DNA of 64,000 nt from the NCBI RefSeq assembly GCF_024586455.1, contig NC_065920.1, forward strand, positions 14,222,144 through 14,286,143, in the 5' to 3' direction. This DNA is from Bactrocera neohumeralis (Eukaryota > Arthropoda > Insecta > Diptera > Tephritidae). Positions 20,901-33,439 of the stretch are shown here, one piece after another. Within the stretch, counting starts at the first letter, position 1. The number at the start of each line of letters is the position of its first letter. Under the pieces are notes generated by a model. It was given only the letters and a program-made list of their open reading frames with translations. It had not been told where the DNA came from and made no database searches. The position numbers and the translations under genes are program-made.

Positions 20901-21800
20901 AATCCACTAAACTGCTGGATAATGCTTCATTCTGGTTATCAGCCGGGGCCACAATGGGCCTAATGATGACCTAAGTGCGCCCGCTCCCGTGCCTCCACTT
21001 TTAACCAATCATTCAGCCAACCACATTTACATAGCATTGCGTACTTGAACTAACAACCGTCACGTTCCACAAAGTTAAATCTGAAAATCGTTTCAAGAGA
21101 TTTCTGCGCGTCTGTCAAACCGACGACTCACTGACAGCCACTTTAAGTGCGTCTGTTTGGGCTGTCGCTGTGGTAAGCACGACAAACTGTGAAAATTAAT
21201 GAAGCCGCTCGTCTGGCACTGTGTGTAACGCAACGTTAATCGGTCACACTGCGTTTACCATAACTACAGTTGAGCACTTGAGAGTGCGCATCCCAATGAA
21301 ATTGCAACAAATAAGAAAATAAGAACTGTAGAACACACCAAAAGCAGAAAAGGTTTAAAGGAATTGTAGAAAGACACAAACATTGCGTGAAATAAAGCTT
21401 TTATGGCTATATTTGCTGGAGGCTACGCATATGCAGCATTGATGGTGCTATCAAATATTAAAAAGTAGAAGTGAAGATGTGCGTTGATTGTTGCCAATGC
21501 TGCTGACCTTGAGCACTCTGAATGCTGTTAAGCGCCAGCTGTTATATAACTTTTGCTGTGAGCGTTTTATAGCCGTAATTTTTGACAAATTTAGTTTAGA
21601 GAGAATTAAAAAAAAAAGAACGGACTATATGAGCAATAGAATTCAAAAATTTACTTGTGGTCTTTGCGTTTTTTGCAATTTTGCAAACCATTCTAAAAAT
21701 CAGTTGTTTTGCCACAAAATATGGCATCAAATTAACTGACCATGTTCCTCATGCCACTTATGCTGACTTGAAGTTTCTATGGATCTAGATAAAATATTAT
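20901..21800. other. Unique-looking stretch, no gene seen
   Basis: No element or recognisable frame. The open frame at 21488-21739 has two C-x-x-C-like groups (CGLCVFC ... FCHKIWH) resembling a zinc finger by chance. Nothing else supports a gene. Confidence 0.4.
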
Positions 21801-21806
21801 TACATA

Positions 21807-22063
21807 TCGTCACCTGAAATGCAAAATAACGTATCATCAAAAAATTCGAAATTGAGTGTCTTATTGATTACGGTTCACTACTTCAAATTACATACATAAT
21901 ATTACATATGTTCAACATTTTCAGGTTCTGTGGTCAGATATAAACCAGTTTTAACCAATATTAAAATTTTGTTTCACTCATGTTCCATTTTATTTCATGT
22001 TTCATTCATGCAACTGTAAATTTCCGTAAATGTTGTTACGTTATTTTGCATTTCAGATGACGA
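21807..22063. mobile_element. 257-bp MITE, copy 1 (TA target)
   Basis: Terminal inverted repeats of 27 bp: TCGTCACCTGAAATGCAAAA continuing ...TAACGTA on the left, and its inverse on the right with one mismatch. It is flanked by TA on both sides (21805-21806 and 22064-22065), the target duplication of Tc1/mariner-type elements. There is no coding capacity. The second copy at 56103-56359 has exactly the same length. Confidence 0.85.
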
Positions 22064-22069
22064 TATATA

Positions 22070-23010
22070 AAAATTGCTCAGAAGAGGCATTTTTAGTTTA
22101 GTCCAAGAAAATGCGGAATGCGCGTTCAATTAAAATTGATTATGTGGCCTGCACATAGTTGATAATTTAAATATTATACTTTTGACTTTACGCAGTCTAA
22201 ACTTTGTCCACAATTGATGCCAACGGGGACATATTTTTCCATTTCTATAAAAAATATAAACCACAGCTTCCCATATTAACACTGAACTCTGTATTTTCCA
22301 GTCATGTCATGTCTCTGTTCACTTCCGGCTCCGTTTTGGTCTTCTAAACTGTTGAGAGTCAACACATTTTCAACTCTAACATACATTTTTAGCAGATTTG
22401 TATTTTCTGCGTCATTGTATTTATTTCTCTTTTGTCTGCCGTTCATTCAACAAGCCAAATAGCTATTACATAAAAGTTACTGCGCCATAGTTGTAGTTCA
22501 ACTGGCCGAAACGGAACGATTGTCAGTTGAAAGTTGCGAAACTTTTCGCCTTTTGTTGTCGCTCATGCATAACTTAAGACGCCGCTTTTAGCTCTCTCTC
22601 TAACTAAAAAAGGTTAGTTCTCTCCCTCTCGTTCAAGCAGCGCGTAATTGTCTGTACCGTTTAGTTGCGCCTTTTTTTTACAAATTTTTATCTCATTGGT
22701 ATCTTAAGTAAGCTGCTTTAAATTATATTTGTTTTCATTTTACTACAAAGTTACTAACATTTGAAGTGATAAGCTCTGTTTGGTTATATGTATGTCTTTA
22801 ATATTCGGGTCGAATACTGGGTGGGAAATGCACAGAACAATGTCTAACTCATCGAAAATTATGCGCTGATTTAATCAACTAATGCCACAATTTTAGGGAT
22901 ATACTCCAGAAAAATCTTTTGGTATAAGTACTGAGTGGGTCCCTTATTGTTGAAATTATTTGAGTCCCACCGATGGTGCACTTAACTTAAAAGAAACTTT
23001 CTAATATATA
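22070..23010. other. AT-rich stretch, no gene seen
   Basis: It contains CT-rich tracts at 22592-22635. There is no recognised element or domain. Confidence 0.45.
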
Positions 23011-23012
23011 TT

Positions 23013-23464
23013 TATACCCTGAACAGGGTATATTAAGTTTGTCACGAAGTTTGTAATACCCAGAAGGAAGCGTCGGAGACCCTATAAAGTATATATATAA
23101 ATGACCAGTATGTTGAGCTGAGTCGATTTAGCCATGTCCGTCTGCCTGTCCGTCTGTATATATACGAACTAGTCCCTCAGCTTTTAAGATATAGTTTTGA
23201 AATTTGGCAAACGTGCTGCTCATTTGTCGGAACCGCCGATATCGGACCACGATAACATATAGCTGCCATACAAACTGAATGATCGGAAAAAGTTCTTGTA
23301 TGGAAAACGTTTGCATTTGACAAGATATATTCACGAGCTTTGGTGTAAATTATTTTCTAAGGCAACAATGTAATCTCCGAAGAAATTGTTTAAATCGGTT
23401 AACTATAGCATATAGCTTCCATACAAACTGAATACAGGTGTAGCCAAAGTTAACTTTTTTCTTG
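23013..23464 (+). mobile_element. DINE-1-like Helitron, family 1, short copy
   Basis: A perfect 5' end (TATACCCTGAACAGGGTATA) and GTCCGTCTG core, followed by about one and a half internal segments and a worn 3' end (CAGGTGTAGCCAAAG, TTTTTTCTTG). Its 452 bp against 763 bp at 16898 is explained by fewer internal segments, showing that segment number varies between copies. Confidence 0.85.
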
Positions 23465-23629
23465 TTTTCTGTTAATGTTGAATGCATTTCTTGCTTCAAG
23501 AATTAAGTATTGCAGGAAAATATTGAGAATTCAATTATTAAGAATTCTTAGTTATTTAAAGACCTTCAAATAGATTTCTACTTTAGAGTCGCTGCTTTAA
23601 TTTGTGATCGTCTTTATATATTCACCAAT

Positions 23630-24330
23630 GAAGGGAGGAATGAAAAGGGCAGCTAGGTAGAGTAGCTGCTTGACGACGGCCTTATATCTTTAGGATGCCC
23701 ATTGTGAAATCACTGGGTCTAAAATCCTCTCAATCCATTGTGTCCTCTCTGAACAAACCCCGCGTGCTTCTGATGAAGTTCATTCGTACAAAAGGTTTAT
23801 TCTATTAACCTAAGCCTCGACCGGTAGTTGCGATTTTTTACCTATGTATTCTAAGCTTTGTTTTCGCACAGAGGATGTTTTATAGTTTCCTTTTCTGCTA
23901 CTTCATGTCAATTGCTACAATAGTCATTACATTGTATTCCTAGTCTGCTGGCATATCTCCGTATTAGACAGTGATCCAACTAGAATTCTTATGTCATTCA
24001 TATTGAATTTAAATAGTCGGTATTTGCGGCTCATATTTCATTCATCACACGTTTGCCTGTATATATAGGCATATATGTTGAATTCTCTCCGGTGTAAAAT
24101 TGTAGGGTGGGACCTGCTCCCACTAACTGATCTACTTAACAGTTACCTAGAATATCACTATGTCCTAGAATCCATAGCAGGTTTATCGTGATCCACTAAG
24201 AGATCAAGGTATTCTTTCACCGTCTTTGACTAAGGAGACTTTAACGATTTAAACCGCTTGGCTATCTTAACATATATAAATAAATTCCTTGTTGTGCGCA
24301 CACTACTGATCAGAACAAAAAGGCTTTTTA
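23630..24330 (-). pseudogene. RNase H and C-terminal zinc-knuckle remnant of a Jockey/LOA-like retrotransposon
   Basis: Minus strand, from right to left in the window. S-K-T-V-K-E-Y-L-D-L-L (about 24235; RNase H helix) is followed by WILGHSDILGNC*VDQL (about 24180; family W-V-P-G-H-x-x-I-x-G-N-x-x-A-D-E-L, with the last aspartate kept). Further on comes C-N-D-Y-C-S-N ... E-K-E-T-I-K-H-P-L-C-E (about 23930; the C-x2-C ... E-E-T-x-x-H-x-L-C knuckle). Several stops and shifts are present. It is the same kind of sequence as the plus-strand piece at 18030-18490. Confidence 0.65.
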
Positions 24331-24339
24331 AAATGCTGT

Positions 24340-25980
24340 GGTCTCCACTTGGAAATCACTGCCGTGATATGGTAGACGGACGGAAATTTTGGGCTCAACT
24401 TTTGCTAAAAATACACCATACCCACTCGTGAATCTATTTTCGACCCATGCGTGTAGATACTTATCCTCCCTCCATCTCCATCTCATTCTTTTTCCACTCT
24501 TCTTTCGAAAAGAACTGCTGTCCAGAGCTAATGAGCGACGCTGGCCGTTAATCCCTATTTGGAATCCACCATCCTTTTAAAAGTGTAAAATTTTGTAGCT
24601 ACTTTCTTTACCCTAGAGTTAAAGTTTGGTTTCCATGAAATGTTATTGCCTCTGCTAGAAACTGTGCTTCGGTTTACGAATCTTAGGTTTTCCACTACAG
24701 CAAACGTCTTGCTTATCTAATTATATAGTAAATTTTTCGCCCAAAAGCCAACAAAATTAATTAAAATATTCCACTGTTATTATGCAAAGGAGGATATCTG
24801 TGTCAGCTAACCCTTAGAACTGGCTTTTTCACCTTTTAAGTTTTGTTTCGCTGGCAAACAAACATTTAGCTGCCGAATGTCGAAGTGTCAAACTCAGACA
24901 CTTGCCGGCGCTGATAAAATAATTTGCAACAGACGCGCTTTCAACTGCGTGCACCAATGGGACTTTTCAACTTCGTTATCTACTGCAAAAAAAAAATAAA
25001 ATACAAAACAGAAAATATAACCGAAAACAGCAATAGCAAACAATATACCTAGCACTAAACTAGTTAAAAGAAATATTGGTGACAGCTGCTTTGGTAAATT
25101 TCATTTACGATTCTTCCATCGTCGCCATTAAAAACTTAATATACACTCGTCTCTTAGAGTTGTGTAATTCCTTCCACGCGCATAGCTTTCTACTCGCTTT
25201 TGTTAAAGCAATGACATTATTTAGCAGCCGAAGCGGAGAGGCAAACCTTCAATAAAAGTCACTTGAAGCGGCAACACAAAAATCCGGCATCTGTAAAATA
25301 GAAACGCCGAGAGACGCGCAAAAATATACAAAAGTGTATTGAGCAGTCGAAACGAATTACTTAAAATGCGTTTTCTACTTCTTTCTGTATTTATTTTTTT
25401 GGTTGAATGTGTGTGTGTGTGTTCATTTTTCCACATTATTCGCTATTCGATTAGGTTTTCCAATATGTCTGCGCTGTTGCTGTGTGGTGAACCGTTTACG
25501 TCTATGCGAGCAAGTGAATTGAAAAATTTCATTCCGGCTGCAGGTGTGACTTTTTAATAAAAATCCACAGGGTGCCATCGTAAAAAGTTGCCGGAATTAC
25601 CAATAGCGTACACGAAAGCCACTCAGCGTAAACATACTTGTGGTATATATAGAATAAGTATATATATTAGGGTGTGCAGGAAATTAAGCTAGCGAATTTC
25701 TTGTTAATGCACCTCTATACCGAGAGAAATTCCAGCAAGGTTGGATTTCTAGATTTATTTTAAAGGGTTTCGGCAAACATTCATAGCTTTTTTAGAAGTG
25801 ACTATTAAACCTTAGCTATACCGCTTAGTATAAAATAATCTACGTTGCATATTGTACAGTATAAATATTCTCAAAAAGAGTAAGAACACAAGTAAGTTTT
25901 TTTTTCTCAATTCGAAAATTCATATAATTAAAAGTTTAGAATTTTTTTAAATTTTTTTATTATATTCCCTTTATCCTATG
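24340..25980. other. AT-rich stretch, no gene seen
   Basis: It includes a GT run at 25409-25422. The frames crossing it (25221-25436 minus, 25339-25557 plus) are driven by the repeat and lack domains. Confidence 0.45.
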
Positions 25981-25984
25981 ACAG

Positions 25985-26130
25985 TTGTTGTTATTGTTGT
26001 AGCGTCAGAAAATATTCTTGGCGTAATTTCGATGCGTAATGCCGACTTGACAGTTCTTGGCCGGATAAGAATCCGAGTCCATTCCGGTTACTTAGACCCG
26101 ACTGTCGTCCTATCCTGGATTTGTTATCCT
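25985..26130 (+). repeat. Short tephritid-type interspersed repeat (GTTGTTGTT...GGCCGGATA)
   Basis: It starts with GTTGTTATTGTTGTAGCGTC, then has TTGACAGTTCTTGGCCGG followed by ATAAGAATCCGAGTCC, ATTCCGG and ACCCGACTGTCGT. I recognise this arrangement (TTG run, CTTGGCCGGAT...ATCCGG, GACTGTCGT) as a short repeat common in fruit-fly genomes. The name and origin are unknown to me. There is only one copy in the window, so the call rests on recall. Confidence 0.4.
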
Positions 26131-26139
26131 TTGACTCAA

Positions 26140-28150
26140 ACTTCGTAGTTTTTTACCCACCCTAATTTATATACATATATGTATTTTACACATCTTTTTA
26201 CCCAGTGGGTAAACAGTGAAAACGTCCGTTGCTTTGTATTTGATTATAACAAAAGCTCTGTGACCTATAATAAAATATTTAAAAATAAGTAAAGCCATCT
26301 TTTGAAGGGAATTTTATACCAACTCTCATGCTAATTGCCAATAACGAATACAGGCTTGCATTGGAATATCGAAAACTATTAGTCAGGAAAAGGCTTATTA
26401 AAAATGAGAAAAAGTATAAACACTTCACGGGTTCAAGATTTCCTTCCAAGAACTTGATTTTACCACTATGCTATAATAATGGGGTATTCACTGAAGGGAA
26501 TATAGTTACGGATATTCTTTTCAGAAACCTATCAAGCAGTTTAATAAACTTTAGAAAAATACGTGCTTGCAAAAACAGTAAAATTTAAAAAATGTATACC
26601 ATTACATAACATATTTCATAATTTGAATGCGATTTGGATATGAATAAATAAACAGACAATAATAAAATAAACATGTTTCTTTCTTTAAATGTAATTTATA
26701 AGGCGAAATGGATATGAATAAATAAACTGATTAACTTTAACAAACAAATGCTTCACTCGACCAACAGCCAAATATGAAATATTTTATCCGCGCTGGAATA
26801 TTAAAACTTTTATGCGCAATTAAAACAAGATGAAAGTTGTGGTTTCTAATAGTCGCTTGAAGGCACAACAAATGTCACGAATATATATGTATGTATGCTT
26901 ATTAGGGTGTGCGTTATTTCAGCAATTTTATAGTTTTTTTTCTCAAATACAGCCTAAAATTATAAATATTACCCTAAATCCAAAAGATCCAACGTAAGCA
27001 AACGCTCAACACACTTTCTAGTTTGCTTTATAAATAAGCATGCTTTGTGAACAGACTTTTTTTTGTTATTTCTTCATAAAGTTTTTATCTCCAAAGCAAA
27101 TAAATTATAATTTTGAAAACATGATATTCGAATACAAAACTTTCAGTGCTTTAAGAAAGGTGCAAATTATTTGTTAATATAAATATTTTTTCGAAAATTC
27201 TACGCAGTATTCATATAGTACACCATGTCGTATGAGCAACACATATTGTAAATCAACCATATGAAAGCACAGGTCATTTTATGCACATACATATTTTATG
27301 TACAAACATATGTATAACTTTAACAGCGTATGATTATTCAAAGAAACATTTTATGCAAAAAATCATTAAAACCTTGTTTGTAGATGGAAAAAATTTTAAT
27401 AATAATATTAATTTTTCAAAGTTTTAGATTTTGTTGTAGATTAGTATAAGCGATTGATAAGTTCACAATTGATGTTATAGAGTTGGCTTAGACGAATTGG
27501 AAAAGTGCTTTGATATTTGACTTAAATGAATGAAAACTATCTTGTAACGCCATTTAAAAAACAAATTTAACTAATTTCACTCTTGGAAAGAGTGACAGAA
27601 AAACCACCAATAGCAACCCTAGCCTAAGCTATAGCTATTTGATTTTCGAGTAGATATGCGCACAAAAGTTCTATATTGTATGAGTGTACAATGGGTTCAC
27701 CCTATGCAGTCGCAAAAGATTATTAGCAAATGGTGTGAAGCCAATAAATTTGTCAGATAGACGTTGATGAGCTCATCAGCTGTTGGATGTATTTGCGTCG
27801 ACACCAGCATTTGATGATGATATGCGGTTTTATTGTTATTGCCATTATTGTTATGAACTTTATTTGAGCAAAAAGGGTGAAAGCACTTTAAAAGGAATAA
27901 GTTTTCTTATGATCAAATGAAATTCTCAATAATATGTACTATATTGTGTTGAAGGGATGAGCAAAATATAGCGGCGTTAGTTGCGCAAAATTTTGGCATA
28001 AATTTGGAATAATTTTGAAATTTGAATTAATGTTGAAAAAGTACTTTACTATTGTTCAAAAATTATTTTCAAATGAAAATATTGACGAGTATAAATCTAA
28101 GGTATTTGTGACAATAACTGAAATTTCGTTTGTGATTGGTTTTATTCAAA
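26140..28150. other. AT-rich stretch, no gene seen
   Basis: The frame at 26328-26588 (86 codons, lysine- and asparagine-rich) has no recognised domain. TGAATAAATAAAC is locally repeated near 26640 and 26715 (GGATATGAATAAATAAAC twice). Confidence 0.45.
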
Positions 28151-28153
28151 AAA

Positions 28154-28965
28154 CAAGAAAAAAAATTGTTAACTATGGATGTACTGAAAGCTAGAATACC
28201 TTTAACAAATAAAAATGTTTACGTATAAGAAATTTTGTGAAGAAATCTCGTCAAATGGAAAGCTTTCCATACAGCACCTGAAACCGATCGCAAAGTTTGT
28301 ATGGCAGCTAAAAGCTATAGTGACTCGATCTAATTAATTTCTTCGGTTATTTTTGTGAAGATATCTCTTCAAATAAAAGGTTTTCCATAAAAAAACTTCA
28401 TTTTGATCCTTGAGTTTGTATGATATAGTAATCCGATCAGAACAATTTCTCAGATATAGTAGCGATTTTTTTTAGAAAATATTCCATGCCAAATTTGGTG
28501 AAGATATCTCTGCAAATAAAATATTTTCCATACGAGGACTTGAGTTTGATCGGTCAGTTTGTATGGCAGCGATACGTTATTGTGATCCGATCTGCGAAAT
28601 TTCTTCGGAGATTGCACAGTTGTCCTAAGCAATAACCTATGTCAAATTTTGTGCAGATATCTCTTCAACTAAAAATTTTTCAATGGCAGGACTTGAGTTG
28701 GAGCGGTCAGTTTGGCAGCTGTATGTCGCAGTGGTTCGATATCAGCGATTCCGACTTATAAGAAGCTTATTGGAGAAAGGAACGTATGCAAGATTTTAGA
28801 TCGATATCTCAAAGACTGAGAGACTAGTTCGCTTATATACACACAGACAGAGGGACACGGCTAAATCAAGGCAGCTTGTCATTCTGTTCATTTACATATT
28901 TTTTATAGAGTCTCAGATTTTTGTTTTAGAGTATTACAAACATATCAATAAACTTTATATACAAT
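28154..28965 (-). mobile_element. DINE-1-like Helitron, family 1, worn full-length copy
   Basis: The minus-strand 3' end is on the left: CAAGAAAAAAAATTGTTAAC and a damaged hairpin (TATGGATGTACTGAAAGC), then a worn GGTATA. Four tandem segments follow with TTTGTATGGCAGC repeats. The head on the right has ACACACAGACAGAGGGACACGG, TATAGAGTCTCAGA and TTACAAACATATC. The hairpin arms are no longer complementary. Confidence 0.7.
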
Positions 28966-28969
28966 GTTT

Positions 28970-30955
28970 AGTATAAAATTTATTCAAAACTTAACTAGAA
29001 ACATATAAGCCTTAGAGAACGCTATACGGTTATACTAATTTAGTGGAATTTTTATGAGAGTCGGGCAGAAAGTGTAGTGTTTCTTGACAAATTATAGCAC
29101 AATCATCACTGTGCTCTTAAATAAATCTCCTCTCTCTGAAGCCGTTTATTTTACCTCTCTCCTTCTTTATGCATCAAAACAAAACACATACATAAAGTAA
29201 ATACCATTGTTCTTTTACAGCTCAGTTTTCGCTTTTGTTCCAAAATTGTTGTGTGCTTTTATTTAAGCCAATTTTATTGTTTCGCTTCGTGTTTTTGTTT
29301 GTTTGTCGTTATTGGCCTCGTTAATTGACGCCCTTTTGACTTTTATGGACAAAGAATGCGTTTAGTTCGAATTTATGGGCTTCTTCTCTGCGCCTGGTTT
29401 GGTGGTATGGCGCTTTTTATATACAAGGAACATGAAAGCCATAAGTACAATAGTTTTCTTCAAGTGATGGGACTTTCGGGATGTTTTCACCGCCTTGTTG
29501 AAAACTACGGACTTTCATTAGATTTTTAAGCTGCAATTGTGAAAACTACAAAATGTGTTTATTTGTAAAAAGCAGCAATAGGTTTGGTTTGACCGACTTT
29601 TTATGGACCGCACGTACTTCATATCAACTTTACTTTTATTCTAATAAAGTCTCAATTTTCTAATTTTTAATGAGATTTCACACTAAAAAATTATACTCTT
29701 TATATTGCAAAGGTCTAGAACCGGTCTATACGCATACTAGTGATAAAATAAATTAAAAAATTACTATTTCTTTATACATAAAAACATATTCGACTTTGAT
29801 TTTTATTTTTTGTTTTGCAAAAATTCCTTCAGAATTTCATCTTATACAAAAGTATTTCTTTTCACGCTCATATTTCTCACCGCTTTCTGCTGCAGTCACA
29901 TAACCGACCCTAACACCTACGCAAGTACACACCCAAATATCGACCAATCCATTATTCTAGCTATTGTTTATTCGCTTCCACATGCCATTGTCGCGTTGCG
30001 TAGCAATTTTCTTCGGCTCAAGGGTATTGCTCACCCCACTCTCCAGCCACTTTAAATGCAAAATTCGCTATTATGTGAAAATTAGAATCCAGATTTCCAC
30101 TAAAAGCATTCCAACAACAGTGCGCCGCTGTTTTTGATGGCCATCGCACAAGTAACGGTGCAGTGAAGTGAGTCGTCAATTAGTTGGCTGTCGAATGTTC
30201 AGCTTAATTTCTTGTTGTTTGTTTCTCGTTTTTATTTGCCGTTATTTCTACGAAACGCACGGCGCTGAGAGCTATTGTGTCGCTGTCTTGGCTGTGTTTG
30301 AAGTTTGTTATTGTTATTGCCACTTAAATTCCCGCACACACACACTCACATTCACACACACACTCACACTCAAACTCACTGTCTATTTATTGAAGTTTCT
30401 TTTATTGCGCCAGCATTTAACAGCTTTTGCTGCATTCGCAAGCCCCGCTGTTGCACCGTCATTTTATTGCACTTACGCTGCTTAGCTAATATCAGCAGAC
30501 TTCTTTTCCTTAAAAGCAGTTAAGCGCAGATTTCAATTGCTGCGCATTTATAGCAAATTTATTGTCGCCTCATTGTTCGGAATTGAAAAGGAATCACTCG
30601 CAAATGATAAAACGTAACCAATTAAAGGAATGGAATGAATTCTTTAAACGCAATTAAATAGAAATAATTTCGAAACGCACGGTATGCTATGTGTGTACGC
30701 AGCCACTTGTTGTGCAGCGAAGCAGATATAATGGCGCAGTCGAGTGAAATTCTGGCATCGGTGTGGAAATTTTCGGAGAAGAATGTCGTTGTACAAATAT
30801 TTTGGTAGATTATTATTGATTAGAATGTAAAATGATTATATAAACATATTTAGCAAAATATATGCGACATTTATATATTTCGAATACATGTATGTATATC
30901 TATTATGTTAGTACAGAACATTGCATAAATATGTATATAGACGAGTATGTGTGAA
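28970..30955. other. AT-rich stretch with CA repeats, no gene seen
   Basis: A CA-rich tract lies at 30333-30380. The two overlapping frames there (30168-30485 and 30305-30523) are products of that tract. The frame at 29810-30055 begins with a hydrophobic run (VFLFTLIFLTAFCC) that could mimic a signal peptide, but no further evidence supports it. Confidence 0.4.
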
Positions 30956-30961
30956 TGTTTT

Positions 30962-31135
30962 TTTTACGTAAAGCGTTCAAAACCCAGCGCATAACCCTGC
31001 GGAGGTATGTTTCACCTTCTCACTTTAGCTCACCTTCAAACGGAGGCTTTCTGGTTACCCAGAGTATACTTGGTCTAAGACCGAAAGCAGGTCACGCCGC
31101 TTAAGCCATATGTAAAAGAATCGTTTCTGGCCACT
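30962..31135 (+). repeat. Dispersed repeat, copy 2 (first copy at 182-350)
   Basis: It shares CACTTTAGCTC, TTCAAA-GGA, CTACCCAGAG-type and ACTTGGTCTAAGACCG phrases with 182-350 in the same order. An RTE-like remnant follows about 125 bp later in the same orientation, so the repeat could be an upstream part of that retrotransposon. Confidence 0.65.
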
Positions 31136-31254
31136 CCTAAGTAAATGGCGCTCAGCAAACTTTTCTCTCTACACATGACTCCATCCATAAGGGAGACGCA
31201 TCAGATTCTTTGTAGAATACAAAGACCTGGAAAGTCGATAACTGACCAGATATA

Positions 31255-31612
31255 TATTCCAGCATTATCAACAACAATGTCAGCCACGACATTCAACGCA
31301 TAATAACTCTTACCAACAAGTCCTACTTTGGACTGAGTAGGCAATTGACTCAAGTCATCTAACATCCCCGTCCTGCTATAAGCTGCAGAGGCATGGGCGA
31401 TGACAACATCTGATGAGTTGGCGATACGAGTTTACGAGAGAAAGATTCATGGTCCTTTACGCATTGACAACGGTGAATACCGCATTCGATGGGACGATGA
31501 GCTGTACGAGATATACGGCGACATTGCCATAATACAGCGAATTAAGAGACAGCGGCTACGTCCGAATGAATGAAAACACTCCAGCTCTGAGAGTATTCGA
31601 CACATTTTAGGG
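31255..31612 (+). pseudogene. RTE-like retrotransposon C-terminal remnant
   Basis: It is closely similar to 52870-53235. The shared order is AATGTCAGCC, TACTTCGGACTGAGTAGGCA (here TACTTTGG), CCCGTCCTGCTAT, GCAGAGGC-TGGGCGATGACA, then G-E-Y-R-I-R-W-D-D-E-L-Y-E-I-Y-G-D-I-A, I-Q-R-I-K-R-Q-R-L-R. Compared with the 53-kb copy it lacks the K-V-L-S-R-R-T-K segment and the W-L-G-H-V residues. It continues V-R-M-N-E-N-T-P-A-L-R-V-F-D, the typical ending of this family, which the 53-kb copy has replaced. It is broken by shifts. Confidence 0.8.
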
Positions 31613-31619
31613 TTAAGAT

Positions 31620-32595
31620 ATCAAAAGTTGTATAATAAGTCCTGTAAGATGTCAAATAATAGTCCTTGTTCTAATACTTTTCATTTTCTATTGAATGCTT
31701 TTGGGTGAAGCAACTTTTGTTATAAAAAAAGATGGAAAAAAGTGAACTGAAATGACGCTGTTATCCGGAAAACATCAAAAAAATCAATAAATTAGTTCTG
31801 AACAATCGCAAATTGGAGACAAGCTAGCACGAAACTAATTTTAGACCCATAGTCTCTTAGGTAAAGCTGTTCAGAATGATCCGTAGAAGGCAGGATCCGC
31901 ATACTCATTTTTCACATTTTTTAGCACCTGTAAACCAACCCGCCCAAATAAACATACATATTTACTTGATAAGTGCTGGTACACATTTTTATAAATACTA
32001 TGAACAAATTTTCCCTCAATAACACAAAAATATATATATTATATATATGATATATAGTATTGTATATATACCTATACATACCAATATTCTCCAGATATGA
32101 GCAATTTAAGCGCAGCAACTGGTAAAGCAAGCACATACTAATTAGAATATGCAGAGTTTTGAATTATAAACACTACTGGCGAGCATCGAAATGTTTGCAA
32201 AGAAGCCAACAGATGGGCATATTAATTATCAAAATACAGTAAACAGTTATCAGTTCATTCAATATAAGCTCACTTTGGGTGCAGCGAAGAAGCCAGCACT
32301 GTTCCCGAACTGAGTATGGCTGTAGCTACAAAGTTATCGATTTGACGTCGTTCTCAGCAACATTTGCCATTCCATCGTTTGCATCATACGGTCTGTGAAT
32401 ATGCCGAAAACCAATTTGATGGTGGAACCATATTTCCACAATCAGACCTTCTCGAGATCAGTGGAATATTTATAGCTTAGCAGATATGGAGATAAAGAGT
32501 TGTACTTAAAGTCTAACCAGACCTTTCAGATTTTCTGAAAAAACTCACGGCCTAGTACGATTTTTATGATGAATTGATATTATTGGTCCTTACTT
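31620..32595. other. AT-rich stretch, no gene seen
   Basis: It includes a TATATA-rich block at 32030-32070. No recognised element. Confidence 0.45.
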
Positions 32596-32599
32596 TGCC

Positions 32600-33434
32600 T
32601 TGAAGTTTTTAACACACGGAAAGTTGGAGATTCTTTAAAATATATGTAATCACATATATATAAATTATCAGTGTGACGAACTAAGTATGTAGATTAAGCC
32701 ATGTCCGTTTATGTATGTATATACTGTGTATATAATAATATATAACTAATCCCCAAGTTTTTGAGATATCATTCTGAAATTTTTCACAAGTGTTTTTCTA
32801 CAAAGAGCAGCTAGATTTTTTGCACGAAAAGATATTTCAAATATCTTTAAAAATTTGTTTTTCTAAAGAAACGCTGTATGAAAAACCTGAACGATACAAA
32901 TTTTTTGTATTGTTTGATAATATATCTTCACGAAATTCGGCACACATCATTGCTCAGTTTATCGCTATAATCTTCGAAGAATTTATTTAGATCGGTTCAC
33001 TATTGCATACAGCCGTCATACCAACTGACCGATATAACTGAAGTCCTTATATGGAAAACTTTTTGATTTGACGAAATATTTTAATGAACTTTGGCATAGA
33101 TAATTTTCCAAAGCATCGATATGATCTCTGGAGAAATTATTCAGATTGACCTACTATAGCACATAGCTGCCATACAAACTACCTGATACTATTTAAGACC
33201 TTACATTGAGAAGGCTTTTATTTGACAAGGTATATTCGTTAAATTTGGTAAAGATTATTATCATGGACATTGCTCCAATTTCTGAAAAAAAGGTTTTCAG
33301 ATCGGACCACTATAACATACAGCTGCCATACAAACTGACCGATCAAAATCAAGGTAAATACTTTTGTATACCCTTTATAATAAAATGCACTTATGAAGGA
33401 TATTGCAGTTCCCAAAGTTAATATTTTTCTCTTG
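32600..33434 (+). mobile_element. DINE-1-like Helitron, family 1, worn long copy
   Basis: The head is recognisable by TATATATAAATTATCAGTGTGA, GATTAAGCCATGTCCG and ACTAATCCCCAAG. Four segments follow with CATACAGC(T/C)GCCAT and ACTGACCGAT phrases, and a worn tail (ATGAAGGATATTGCAGTTCC ... TTTTTCTCTTG). The palindromic first 20 bases are lost. Confidence 0.7.
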
Positions 33435-33439
33435 TTTAA

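Noticed and set aside
21488..21739. Zinc-finger-like frame (CGLCVFC ... H)
   Set aside because: Only one partial group and no repeat of fingers; likely chance.
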